Shown here in pieces: positions 1-9,068 of a stretch of 47,046 nt of DNA. The DNA lies in the NCBI GenBank assembly GCA_004124535.1, contig SCKQ01000013.1:1-47046 (forward strand), read 5' to 3'. Source of the stretch: Fidelibacterota bacterium. Lineage in GTDB: Bacteria > Marinisomatota > Marinisomatia > Marinisomatales > TCS55. The position numbers were made by a program, and so were the translations under genes. The notes beneath the pieces were generated by a model that had not been told where the DNA came from, did not search any database, and saw only the letters and a list, made by a program, of their open reading frames with translations. Positions within the stretch are counted from its first letter, which is position 1, and the number at the start of each line of letters is the position of its first letter.

Positions 1-1
1 C

Positions 2-682
2 CAGGACTGGGCGGAAATGCTCTACCGTATGTATACACGCTGGGTGGAACAGAAAGGCTTTAAGAAAGATGTGATGGACTATCAACCCGGGGATGAAGCC
101 GGATTGAAGGATGTGACGTTTGAAGTAAAAGGGGATTATGCATACGGTTTATTGAAAGCCGAAGCGGGCATCCACCGCCTGGTGCGCATTTCTCCGTTTG
201 ATTCCAACAGCCGCCGCCATACATCCTTTGCCTCTGTGTTTGTTTATCCGTCCAGTGATGAAGAAATTGAAATCGAAATCGATCAAAACGACTTGCGCAT
301 CGATACCTACCGCGCCAGCGGTGCCGGTGGTCAGCACGTAAATAAAACCGATTCTGCCATTCGAATAACACATATTCCCACGGGAACAGTGGCACAATGT
401 CAAAATGAACGTTCCCAGCATAAAAATAAAGCCACGGCAATGAAAGTGTTAAAAGCGCGTCTCTATCAATTAGAAGTAGAAAAACAAAAAGAAGATGTTC
501 AGAAATTGGAAGATTCTAAAATGGATATCGGCTGGGGGAGCCAGATTCGATCCTATGTTTTCCATCCCTACAATATGGTGAAAGACCACAGAACCAAGGA
601 AGAAACAGGAAATATTTCAGCAGTCATGGATGGCGCCCTTGATAATTTCATCCGGGCGTTTTTGATGAGTAAGTTGAAGTAG
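2..682 (+). CDS. prfB: Peptide chain release factor 2 (RF2), 5' end outside the window
   Basis: RF2 recognises UAA and UGA stop codons and triggers release of the finished protein in the ribosome. The frame is already open at the first bases, reading Q-D-W-A-E-M, which is the conserved segment just before the central domain in RF2. The catalytic loop [15 protein letters not shown] is complete, with the GGQ that reaches the peptidyl transferase centre, followed by the usual [10 protein letters not shown] segment. About 226 residues are present, so roughly the first 140 are missing, including the place where many prfB genes carry a programmed +1 frameshift. That feature cannot be judged here. 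No clear terminator follows. Confidence 0.96.
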   Translation, partial: QDWAEMLYRMYTRWVEQKGFKKDVMDYQPGDEAGLKDVTFEVKGDYAYGLLKAEAGIHRLVRISPFDSNSRRHTSFASVFVYPSSDEEIEIEIDQNDLRIDTYRASGAGGQHVNKTDSAIRITHIPTGTVAQCQNERSQHKNKATAMKVLKARLYQLEVEKQKEDVQKLEDSKMDIGWGSQIRSYVFHPYNMVKDHRTKEETGNISAVMDGALDNFIRAFLMSKLK

Positions 683-766
683 GAAAGGGATGAACAATTT
701 TTAAATGTAAAGAATAATAACTAGTCATGCCGCTATCTTGATGACAAGTCGTAAGCAAGGTTTGAT

Positions 767-1339
767 ATGATGAAGACGGGAAATACCACATACAAAGCTG
801 CCATCCGCATTGCGCTCGCGACAGGGTTCTTATTACTGTTGCCCTTGTTGGCGATGCAGTTTACTAATGAAGTGGTCTGGGATCTGGCCGATTTCATTGT
901 CGCTGGCGTCCTATTGTTCGGCACTGGTCTAACGTATAAGCTGGCAGCGATAAAAGTAGGCAATATCGTGTACAGATCCGCTGTCGGCCTTGCGCTCACC
1001 GCCGCATTCATCCTAATCTGGGTGAACGGTGCTGTTGGCATTATCGGGAGTGAAAATAACGACGCCAACCTGATGTATGGCGGTGTGCTCGCCATTGGAA
1101 TCATCGGTGCCATCATCGTGCGCTTCCAGCCACATGGAATGGCACGGGCGATGTTCGCGACGGCACTCGCTCAGATGTTGGTCCCAGTGATTGCGCTGAT
1201 TATCTGGCCGCCCCAAGTTATCTCCTGGGGTGCGGCGGGTGTGTTCGGCGTGTTCGTTCTTAATGCGTTCTTCGTCATGCTGTGGGTTGGATCGGCGTTG
1301 TTGTTTCGGAATGCAGCGAGGGAACAACCTCCCTCATAA
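767..1339 (+). CDS. Multi-pass membrane protein of unknown function
   Basis: A 190-residue protein with about six hydrophobic segments (near residues 10-30, 38-56, 68-93, 102-119, 126-147 and 152-180), so almost certainly an inner-membrane protein. I recognise no named family, although the segment ILIWVNGAVGIIGSENN followed by a second helix and F-Q-P-H-G-M-A-R-A looks like a widespread conserved hypothetical protein. Two ATG codons stand in tandem; an AAGG six bases upstream supports the first. Codon choice is visibly richer in G and C than in the genes on either side, and the gene stands alone between prfB and a strong terminator, which suggests a recent arrival. No function is proposed. 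Confidence 0.8.
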   Translation: MMKTGNTTYKAAIRIALATGFLLLLPLLAMQFTNEVVWDLADFIVAGVLLFGTGLTYKLAAIKVGNIVYRSAVGLALTAAFILIWVNGAVGIIGSENNDANLMYGGVLAIGIIGAIIVRFQPHGMARAMFATALAQMLVPVIALIIWPPQVISWGAAGVFGVFVLNAFFVMLWVGSALLFRNAAREQPPS

Positions 1340-1368
1340 ATATCAAAGTATACGAAAAATAAAATTAT

Positions 1369-1397
1369 AAAAAACCCCTCGAAAAGAGGGGTTTTTT
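1369..1397. terminator. Bidirectional rho-independent terminator
   Basis: A 6-bp stem (CCCCTC at 1375-1380 with GAGGGG at 1386-1391) around a GAAAA loop is flanked by six A on the left and six T on the right, so it can end transcription from both sides. It sits between the convergent membrane-protein gene (ending 1339) and the M16 peptidase gene (ending 1421). Confidence 0.93.
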
Positions 1398-1420
1398 ATG
1401 AAACATTTATTAGATTGAAT

Positions 1421-4237
1421 TTATTCTACTGGGTTCCCATCCCCATCGAGTAAAATTGGGTCACCGAAACCCAGTGATTTTAGTCCGTCCAATTGTGTGG
1501 CAGCATCCCCCACAACCAAGTAAATCATTTCATTTGGACGTATAAGCTTCCGTGCTAGTTCGTTGTGGCTTTCTACGGTCATATCCCTAACTATTTCTTC
1601 CTGGTCCTTGATGTAGTCAAAAGGAAAGCCATAAGTGGCAATATTACTTATCATCCCGCGCAAGGCACCCAGGGTTTCAAAGCGTCGTGCATTAGATTTC
1701 AACAAAACATTTTTGGTAAAATCCAGATCTTCTTCAGCAATTGGATCACAATAGGCCGTCATCAGGTCTTTAAAGATATTGATAGACTCTTCGGTCGTAT
1801 TTGATCGTACACCAGAAGAAGCAGTGAATTTTCCGGGGAATTTTGAACCGCTGAATCTTGTACGAGCCCCATAGGTAAACCCTTTTTCCTCACGAAGCAC
1901 CAGATTAACATCACCGCTGAAATTTCCACCCAGTTTCATATTCATCACTGTAGCAGGGAAGTAGTCTGGATCAGTCAGGGCTAACCCCAAATATCCAATT
2001 CGGATTTCAGATTGCTTGGCATTGGGGACATCTACGAAATAGACTTTTGCCATTTTATCAGGTTCCGGCATTTCATATTCAGTGAAAGTCACTTCATTTA
2101 CTTTCCATTTGTCTACCAATCCTTTAAACGCTTTAACAGCTACATTGCGATTTAAATCACCCACAATACTGATTGAAACTAAATCAGCTGAAAAATTGGC
2201 TGTATAGTAGTTTTTCAAATCATCCAGTTCGATAGACTCAACGGATTCAACAGTTCCGGATGTTGAATTTGCAAGGATATGATCGCCATAAATCAATTTA
2301 TTATACACTTTTGATGCAATGGATGAAGGCACAGCTGCCCGGCGTTTTATGGATTCAGCTGTCTCTCTTTTGATGCGATCAAATTCTGTTTCATCCCAGC
2401 GTGGTTCAAACAGGATTTCCTCAACCAATGCAAGAGTAGGAAGAAAATTCCGTTTTAAGGTTGTGACCTCAATTCCAATCGATTGTTTACCAGTATACAT
2501 ATAAATAGATGACCCCAATGCATCTATCGCTTCTTCAAGTTCAACGGGAGTTTTATTGGCTGTGCCTTCCATCATCATATCAGTAACGAGATTAGCGACA
2601 CCAACTTTATTCGGATCATCCAAAAGCATACCGCCATGAATTTGAATACCGAAATTGATCAAAGGCAGTTCATTATGTTTCGAACCATAGAGTGAAATAC
2701 CTTTTTTGTAATTATGTTTCCAGATTGTAGGCAGGTTTAAACGGGGTTGCGGTCCAGTGGTCGGTTCAACTGACCGGTCGAATGTAGACGGAATTTCAGT
2801 CACATCCATACTGCCTGTTCCCGTTTCTTTAGCCACATTTTCAACGATTTTTTCTTCCTTTATTGGGAAGAGAACTGACCCATCAGCAACTAAGTCTACT
2901 TTACCTTTGGGTACGAAGCTGGTCATAACATAATTCTGGCCTTTAACATATTTTTCATACACACGTTTAACATCACTCATATTGACATCGAGGACTTTTT
3001 GCAATTCTTCGGCAATTGCATCCGGAGATCCATAAAACTCGTTGTAGTATGCCAGCTGAAACCCTTTTCCCAACACAGAGGAAATTCCCTGATAGAAACC
3101 GGTTTCATATTTGGCTTTTAGTCGTTCTAAGTCTTCTGCTGTGAAGCCATCACTTTCAAAGCGGGCAAATGCTTCATGAACTGCCGCTTCTACATCTGTC
3201 AGGCTCGTGGTTGGAAATGCATTAACAACAACATTGAATGTTCCGGCAATTTCCTGTGTGCCGCTGTATGAATATAGATTGGGGGCCAGTTTCTTTTCTT
3301 CCACAATGACTTTATACAGCGGCGCTTTTTTCCCATCACTTAACAGTTGACTCAATAATTCAAGGGCAGATGCATCAGCGTGTTTATGATCCACAGTTGG
3401 AAACACCATAGTTAAGCGTGGTGAGCTGGCGAAATTATCTTCGTGGTATACTTTTTTGGTTTCTGCGAGTTTCACCGGTATAGGTTCCGGGTCACCATTA
3501 TCGGGACTAGATTTGATTTCGCCGAAATATTTTTCAACCAATTTTTTCACGTTCCTTTTGTTAATATCCCCAGCGATCACCATGGTGGCATTGTTTGGGC
3601 CGTACCATTTTTCGTAAAAATCACGCACATCTTTTAATGTTGCGTTTTGCAGGTCTTCTAATTCTCCGATAGTTGTCCAATTGTAGGGGTGATCTTCGGG
3701 ATATAGGTTTTTAATGATCACATAATTGTTGTGTCCATAGGGGCGATTATCCACTCGTTGGCGTTTTTCATTTTGAACCACTTCCTGCTGGTTGTCAAAA
3801 GCAGGTTGCGTCACGGTAGAAAGGAGCCATCCCATACGGTCAGATTCCATCCATAAGACGGTCTCTAATGCATTTTTGGGGACAACCTCATAATAAACTG
3901 TACCATCTTTACTGGTGCCGCCATTGAGCGTCCCGCCGACATTTTGAATTTTTTTGAAGAATTGGTCCTGGCCAACGTGTTGAGATTCCTGAAACAGCAT
4001 ATGCTCAAACAAGTGGGCGAAACCGGTTCGGCCCGGCGTTTCGCGATTGGAACCGACGTGATATTGAATCGCTACACCAATGATTGGATCTGATTTATCC
4101 GTGTGTAGAATAACAGTTAAACCATTATCCAGTGTATATTTTTCATATTCGATAGTGAATGGGGTAGCGGCTTTTAGGTTACAGCCAATTATAAAAATGG
4201 CTACATAAATGCCTGCAAAAAGTGATTTTTTAAACAT
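1421..4237 (-). CDS. M16 family zinc metallopeptidase, predicted lipoprotein
   Basis: A 938-residue, double-length insulinase/pitrilysin-family peptidase. The first half carries the inverted zinc motif H75-L-F-E78-H79 and the downstream acidic stretch ending in DNRPYG that supplies the third zinc ligand in this family. The second half has the normal inactive partner fold (G-V-A-N-L-V-T-D-M-M-M-E-G-T) with no HxxEH. One active and one inactive half enclosing the substrate is standard for the family. The N-terminus is a lipoprotein signal with lipobox F-I-I-G-C19, so the mature enzyme is probably membrane-anchored in the periplasm and degrades peptides, as PqqL-like enzymes do. An AGAGGA Shine-Dalgarno lies about seven bases before the ATG. 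It is a single-gene unit on the minus strand. Confidence 0.94.
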   Translation of the reverse strand: MFKKSLFAGIYVAIFIIGCNLKAATPFTIEYEKYTLDNGLTVILHTDKSDPIIGVAIQYHVGSNRETPGRTGFAHLFEHMLFQESQHVGQDQFFKKIQNVGGTLNGGTSKDGTVYYEVVPKNALETVLWMESDRMGWLLSTVTQPAFDNQQEVVQNEKRQRVDNRPYGHNNYVIIKNLYPEDHPYNWTTIGELEDLQNATLKDVRDFYEKWYGPNNATMVIAGDINKRNVKKLVEKYFGEIKSSPDNGDPEPIPVKLAETKKVYHEDNFASSPRLTMVFPTVDHKHADASALELLSQLLSDGKKAPLYKVIVEEKKLAPNLYSYSGTQEIAGTFNVVVNAFPTTSLTDVEAAVHEAFARFESDGFTAEDLERLKAKYETGFYQGISSVLGKGFQLAYYNEFYGSPDAIAEELQKVLDVNMSDVKRVYEKYVKGQNYVMTSFVPKGKVDLVADGSVLFPIKEEKIVENVAKETGTGSMDVTEIPSTFDRSVEPTTGPQPRLNLPTIWKHNYKKGISLYGSKHNELPLINFGIQIHGGMLLDDPNKVGVANLVTDMMMEGTANKTPVELEEAIDALGSSIYMYTGKQSIGIEVTTLKRNFLPTLALVEEILFEPRWDETEFDRIKRETAESIKRRAAVPSSIASKVYNKLIYGDHILANSTSGTVESVESIELDDLKNYYTANFSADLVSISIVGDLNRNVAVKAFKGLVDKWKVNEVTFTEYEMPEPDKMAKVYFVDVPNAKQSEIRIGYLGLALTDPDYFPATVMNMKLGGNFSGDVNLVLREEKGFTYGARTRFSGSKFPGKFTASSGVRSNTTEESINIFKDLMTAYCDPIAEEDLDFTKNVLLKSNARRFETLGALRGMISNIATYGFPFDYIKDQEEIVRDMTVESHNELARKLIRPNEMIYLVVGDAATQLDGLKSLGFGDPILLDGDGNPVE

Positions 4238-4466
4238 GAAATTTTCCTCTTACCAAATGAAATGTCTTGTTACAACAAACAGAATATCTTGTTGTTCCAT
4301 ATGTCGACAAAAATTACGCTAAATGGTTGTCCTTACATATGAATATTGCAACTTATCCGGTTCCTCTCTTGTAAATAGTCGTTTGGGGAGAGTAATAAAT
4401 AAAGAATCATTTAGGCACTGTAAGCTATATATTTAAATTCACCTTCTTCAATTTGTAAATAAAACC
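4238..4466. promoter_or_regulatory. Divergent intergenic region between the M16 peptidase and lysS
   Basis: This AT-rich 229-base gap must carry promoters for both flanking genes. On the plus strand TTGTAA (4369-4374) and TAATAA (4393-4398) are separated by 18 bases and could be -35 and -10 boxes for lysS; the match is only fair. I find no clear box pair for the minus-strand gene and no hairpin or RNA gene. The lysS start has no recognisable Shine-Dalgarno. Confidence 0.3.
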
Positions 4467-5960
4467 ATGTCAGACGAGCACAAAAGTTTAAACGAAATTA
4501 TTCGCTTCCGTAAAGAAAAGCTGGACACTCTCCGTGAGCGAGGCGTGAATCCCTATCCTTATAATTATAAACCCACTCATACCAGCGGTGAGATCCTTGA
4601 AAACTACGATGATTTAGAAGAAAAAGATGTCACCGTTGCCGGCCGCATCATGGCACTGCGCAAGATGGGTAAAGCATCCTTTTTTCATATCCAGGATATG
4701 GACGGACGCATTCAGGTGTACATCAAACGGGATGAAGTGGGTGAAGACGCATACGCGAATTTTAAACTCATGGATATTGGCGATATCGTCGGTGTTACGG
4801 GCTATCCTTTTACTACAAAGTCAGGGGAAAAGTCCATCCATGCCAAAGAATTCACGGTTTTAGCGAAAAGCATTCGTCCGCTGCCGGTTGTGAAAGAAAA
4901 AGACGGTGAAACATTCGATGCCTTTGAAGATAAGGAACTCCGTTATCGGAACCGTCATCTGGATCTCATAGTCAATCCCGATGTAAAAGATGTTTTTGTA
5001 AAACGTGCCAAGATTATTGCAACTATACGTCAATATCTGGATGAAATGAATTTTCTGGAAGTGGAAACACCCATATTACAACCCCTTTACGGCGGAGCAA
5101 ATGCCCGTCCCTTTTCCACCCATCATAATGCACTGGACCAGCAGCTTTATCTGCGCATCGCTGATGAATTATACCTTAAGCGACTGATTGTTGGTGGTAT
5201 TGACCGTGTCTATGAGATTTCAAAGGATTTCCGCAACGAGGGTATGGATAAGAATCATAACCCGGAATTCACCATGCTGGAATTTTATTGGGCTTACGCA
5301 GATTACGAAGACAATATGAAAATAGTGGAAGACATGGTTCGCAAAACTGCTGAAGCGGTGAATGCCACACATGTCACTTGGCATGGTAATGGGATCGACC
5401 TGTCCAAGTCTTTTGCGCGCAAGCCCATTCTGAAATTATTGAAAGAAGCCACGGGACAGGATCTGGGTTCTGCGACCAATGACAAAATGAAAAAACTGTG
5501 TAAGTCGCACAATATTGATGTGGAAAACAATGCCAACTACGGCCAAATGCTCGATGCACTGCTGGACGCACTGGTGATTCCTAATCTGCTTCAGCCCACA
5601 TTTGTAATTGATTACCCCAAAGCCATTTCACCGCTGGCCAAAGCACACCGTAGTGGAGACTCCAACCTGGTGGAACGCTTTGAATTATTTATCAGTGGTG
5701 CGGAATTCGCCAATTCTTTCACAGAATTGAATGATCCGATTGATCAGCGGGAACGCCTTGAAGCTCAGGCTCAATTGCGAGAGCAGGGTGACGAAGTAGC
5801 CCAGCTTGTGGATGAGAATTTTATCCAGGCGATGGAATGCGGTATGCCGCCTACTGGAGGTGTGGGGCTTGGTATTGACCGCCTCACAATGCTTCTTACA
5901 GAGCAGCACACCATCAAAGATGTAATCCTCTTTCCAGCCATGCGGACTGTCGATGAATGA
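4467..5960 (+). CDS. lysS: Lysyl-tRNA synthetase, class II
   Basis: Charges tRNA-Lys with lysine using ATP in the cytoplasm. The 497-residue length is normal. An OB-fold anticodon-binding domain lies at about residues 55-145. The class II catalytic core carries motif 2 as FRNEGMDKNHNPEFTMLEFY (from residue 255) and motif 3 as GLGIDRL (467-473). The final TGA overlaps the ATG of the next gene as ATGA, so lysS and the LolCDE-type genes are probably one translationally coupled unit. Nothing is missing or unusual in the protein itself. Confidence 0.98.
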   Translation: MSDEHKSLNEIIRFRKEKLDTLRERGVNPYPYNYKPTHTSGEILENYDDLEEKDVTVAGRIMALRKMGKASFFHIQDMDGRIQVYIKRDEVGEDAYANFKLMDIGDIVGVTGYPFTTKSGEKSIHAKEFTVLAKSIRPLPVVKEKDGETFDAFEDKELRYRNRHLDLIVNPDVKDVFVKRAKIIATIRQYLDEMNFLEVETPILQPLYGGANARPFSTHHNALDQQLYLRIADELYLKRLIVGGIDRVYEISKDFRNEGMDKNHNPEFTMLEFYWAYADYEDNMKIVEDMVRKTAEAVNATHVTWHGNGIDLSKSFARKPILKLLKEATGQDLGSATNDKMKKLCKSHNIDVENNANYGQMLDALLDALVIPNLLQPTFVIDYPKAISPLAKAHRSGDSNLVERFELFISGAEFANSFTELNDPIDQRERLEAQAQLREQGDEVAQLVDENFIQAMECGMPPTGGVGLGIDRLTMLLTEQHTIKDVILFPAMRTVDE

Positions 5961-7162
5961 AGATAGCATTCCGCATTGCCTTTCGACATTTAGGTTTTAA
6001 GCACCAGGGCAGTTTTACCTCTTTTGCCAGCTTGGCAGCCATGGTCGGGTTGGGGCTGGGTATATGTGCACTAATTCTTACCGCATCCGTTCTCAACGGT
6101 TTTGAGGATACCATTTCCAGGAAAATCGCCGGGTTTGATGGGCATATTCGCGTTCAGCATTTCTTATTTAAACCGATGGTTCCATTTCAAACCAAACTCG
6201 ATAGTATTCTAACTGCAAGCAATTCATCATTTTCTAGTGTAGCTTATATACAGGAAGCAGCCATGGTTCGCAAAGGGCGTTCGGCTGAAGGAATTCTGAT
6301 CATTGGCCATGGTGAAAATGCATTGCCAAAAAGTATCAATCAAATGATGCGCAAAGGATCTGCCAGTTTGAATGAGGGCAGTATTGTCATCGGCAGCGAT
6401 CTGGCCAGTGCCCTCAAAATAAAAGTGGGAGATAAGCTCGTTTTAGTCGACATGAAATCCATGGTGACCCTTTCATCCGGCCAGCGCATGAAGCAGGCAG
6501 TGGTAAGTGGTCTTTTTAAATCGGGATTGCAGGAATATGACAAGACTGTGGTCTATATGCCCATCAAGGATGCCCAATCTTTATTTCAATATGATGATAA
6601 AGTGTCTGGTTATACTATCAGCATCAATAATGGTAAAAGGGCAGAGTTTTTAGCAGCAAGAATTGAGGAGGCACTGGGTTATCCCCACTATGCCATTACC
6701 TGGCAGGAAAAACACCGCACGCTCTTTAACTGGCTGAACCTCCAGAAATGGCCCATTCTCATCATATTCGGTATGATCGCCTTGGTGGGCGTGGTCAATA
6801 TTGTTTCGGCCCTCACCATGATCGTTTTGGAAAAAATACGCTCCATTGGTACGCTCATTTCCATGGGAATGGACAAGAAAACCATTCGCAGAATTTTTCT
6901 TATCAAAGGCATTTATATTGGCGTCATGGGCTCACTGGCAGGATTAGGATTAGCGCTGATACTTGCCGCGATCCAGATCTGGTTTAAACCCCTTTCTATC
7001 GCCGAAGATATCTATTTCATGAGCTTTGTCCCCATCCTTTTTGACTGGACCATGATCGCCATCATTGTCCTCTGCGGTTTTATCAGTTCCATTTTAGCGG
7101 CGCTGTGGCCAACGCATAGAGCATCATCCATTGAACCGGCCATCGCATTGAGGTACGAATGA
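5957..7162 (+). CDS. LolC/LolE-type ABC transporter permease (first copy)
   Basis: A 401-residue inner-membrane permease of the MacB/FtsX superfamily. It has one membrane helix near residues 20-45, a large periplasmic domain, and three helices in the C-terminal third (from about residue 265), with the conserved segment MIVLEKIRSIGTLISMGM before the FtsX core. LolC and LolE homologues with LolD extract mature lipoproteins from the inner membrane and pass them to the carrier LolA. It overlaps lysS and the second permease by 4 bases each. The sequence alone does not say whether it is the LolC or the LolE equivalent, and related lipoprotein-release permeases are possible. The many lipoproteins in this window agree with the role. 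Confidence 0.88.
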   Translation: MKIAFRIAFRHLGFKHQGSFTSFASLAAMVGLGLGICALILTASVLNGFEDTISRKIAGFDGHIRVQHFLFKPMVPFQTKLDSILTASNSSFSSVAYIQEAAMVRKGRSAEGILIIGHGENALPKSINQMMRKGSASLNEGSIVIGSDLASALKIKVGDKLVLVDMKSMVTLSSGQRMKQAVVSGLFKSGLQEYDKTVVYMPIKDAQSLFQYDDKVSGYTISINNGKRAEFLAARIEEALGYPHYAITWQEKHRTLFNWLNLQKWPILIIFGMIALVGVVNIVSALTMIVLEKIRSIGTLISMGMDKKTIRRIFLIKGIYIGVMGSLAGLGLALILAAIQIWFKPLSIAEDIYFMSFVPILFDWTMIAIIVLCGFISSILAALWPTHRASSIEPAIALRYE

Positions 7163-8361
7163 AATTTGCTTTTACCATCGCGCGTCGATTTATGCTGGGC
7201 GGAAAAGGAGCGGGCCCGAGTCAATTAACAGGCTGGATTTCCATTATTGGCCTTGCTGCTGGATCGTTTGCGCTGATTATTTCACTAGCTGTATTGAATG
7301 GTTTTGAAGAGCGCGTAACAAAAAGAGTAATTGGTTTTGAAGGTGATTTAAGAATAACAACAGTGGATAACAATTTGAATTTGTCAAGCATACTGGATCA
7401 TGTACTGCGGGATCAATATGTAGCAGATGCCCTGCCCTTTCAGGAAAGAAAAGGGTTGGTATCATCAACAAACCAGGAACAGCGCTTGGTTTCATTGAAA
7501 GCGATTCCAATAAATCAGTTCAATAATTTTTATAGAATCAAGATTGATGCTTCATCTCAAAAACCAGATGATCGATCTGTGTACATTGGTCAAGTATTGG
7601 CTAGGAGACTAAATGTAGATGTGGGAGATGAGATCAATCTCATGAGCCCAGTAGACTACAGTGGGAATGTTGGTTTACCAAGACGGTTTTCAGGAACAAT
7701 AGCAGGCGTATTTCATGCTGAAGTACTTGATGTTGATGACCGCGTTCTTTTTATTCCCATGAGTCTGGGAGAGCGCTTATTTACACGGAAACAAGGGTTT
7801 GATGGTATAGATATAAGACTCCATGATGCTGAAAAAGCTGAAGATCTAAAGCGGTATTTCCGTCGGATTTTACCAGGCGGAATCTCGATCAAGAGCTGGG
7901 CCGACCTCCATTCAGGATTGTTCAATGCTATGCGCATGGAGCGGCTGGGTACCATGGCTGTATTGAGCCTTATTGTTTTGGTAGCTTGTTTTAATTTGAT
8001 GTCCACTCTTGTATTGGTCACCTATCAAAAGATCAGGGAAATCAGCATTTTAAGAACGCTTGGAACGACAGCACGGAGTATTCAGAGCATCATTTTAATT
8101 CAAGGCATCATGATTGGCGGTCTAGGAGCCGTAGTGGGAATTGTGATCAGTTTGTTGCTGGTGGCCATTCAAAATCAATTTGGCTTATTTTCCTTGCCGG
8201 AAGAAATCTATTTTATTGATAAATTACCTATGGTTTTCAATGCAGTTGACCTGATAGCAGTCATATGTATTTCATTTGTATTTATCCTTATTTCATCCCT
8301 AGTGGCATCTAGCCGTACCCTTAAAATCAATCCTAAAGAAGCTGTGTATTTAGAAAAATGA
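7159..8361 (+). CDS. LolC/LolE-type ABC transporter permease (second copy)
   Basis: A 400-residue paralogue of the preceding permease with the same layout: an N-terminal helix (about residues 25-50, with LAVLNGFEERV just after it), a periplasmic domain, and three C-terminal helices that start after the short helix around KIREISILRTLGTTARSI. The two permeases differ strongly in sequence, consistent with a LolC plus LolE heterodimer rather than a recent duplication. ATGA overlaps join it to the first permease and to lolD, so the three products should be made in balanced amounts. In Escherichia coli the order is lolC-lolD-lolE; here both permeases precede the ATPase. Confidence 0.88.
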   Translation: MKFAFTIARRFMLGGKGAGPSQLTGWISIIGLAAGSFALIISLAVLNGFEERVTKRVIGFEGDLRITTVDNNLNLSSILDHVLRDQYVADALPFQERKGLVSSTNQEQRLVSLKAIPINQFNNFYRIKIDASSQKPDDRSVYIGQVLARRLNVDVGDEINLMSPVDYSGNVGLPRRFSGTIAGVFHAEVLDVDDRVLFIPMSLGERLFTRKQGFDGIDIRLHDAEKAEDLKRYFRRILPGGISIKSWADLHSGLFNAMRMERLGTMAVLSLIVLVACFNLMSTLVLVTYQKIREISILRTLGTTARSIQSIILIQGIMIGGLGAVVGIVISLLLVAIQNQFGLFSLPEEIYFIDKLPMVFNAVDLIAVICISFVFILISSLVASSRTLKINPKEAVYLEK

Positions 8362-9035
8362 TTTTAAACGCATACCAGATCAGCAAGTCTTACCATAATG
8401 GTGAAAAAGAACTCCATGTTTTACGTAATGTGGATCTGGAACTGCAACAGGGAGAGATCATCACAATCATGGGTCAATCGGGCGCCGGTAAAACAACCCT
8501 GCTGAATATTTTAGGAACTCTGGATCGACCTGATAGTGGGTCGGTTTCCATTTGCGGTCAGGACATCAGCGGACTGACGGAAAAAAAACTGTCTGAACTG
8601 CGAAATAAGCAACTCGGGTTCGTGTTTCAATTCCATCATTTGCTTCCAGAGTTCACAGCGATGGAAAATGTGTTAATGCCTGCGCTTATCGCAGGTGATG
8701 AACAAAATGCCAGAGAAAGAGCTGATGAATTATTTGATTATGTAGGTATGACTGAACGCAGAAATCATTATCCAGCACAACTTTCAGGTGGAGAAAGGCT
8801 GCGGGCAGCAGTTTTACGCGCGCTTATATTGAAGCCGGGTGTCGTGCTAGCCGATGAGCCAACCGGAAATTTGGATGAAAGCAATGCCGACCGCTTATTA
8901 AATTTATTTCACAAAATTAATGATGATTTTAACCAAGCGTTTGTAATTACAACACATAATCCAAATGTTGCTGATATTGGAAATCGTCGTTTTGTTTTAG
9001 AAAATGAAACATTAAATCTAATAGATAGTATTTGA
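8358..9035 (+). CDS. lolD: LolD-like ABC transporter ATP-binding protein
   Basis: A 225-residue ATPase that drives the two upstream permeases. Visible motifs are Walker A GQSGAGKTTLL, the Q-loop region FVFQFHHLLPEFTAMENV (typical of the MacB/LolD group), signature LSGGE, Walker B VVLADEPTGNLDE, and the switch histidine in VITTHN. After LSGGE the usual R-Q-R-V-A-I-A-R reads R-L-R-A-A-V-L-R, an uncommon variant that leaves the catalytic residues intact. The start overlaps the stop of the second permease. The operon context makes lipoprotein release the best functional assignment; a macrolide-export role (MacB type) is less likely because the permeases are separate. Confidence 0.93.
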   Translation: MILNAYQISKSYHNGEKELHVLRNVDLELQQGEIITIMGQSGAGKTTLLNILGTLDRPDSGSVSICGQDISGLTEKKLSELRNKQLGFVFQFHHLLPEFTAMENVLMPALIAGDEQNARERADELFDYVGMTERRNHYPAQLSGGERLRAAVLRALILKPGVVLADEPTGNLDESNADRLLNLFHKINDDFNQAFVITTHNPNVADIGNRRFVLENETLNLIDSI

Positions 9036-9068
9036 AAGAGACCATGCACTTCTTAATTTAGGGTCAGT

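Noticed and set aside
1..682. The programmed frameshift of prfB
   Set aside because: It would lie in the N-terminal part, outside the window.
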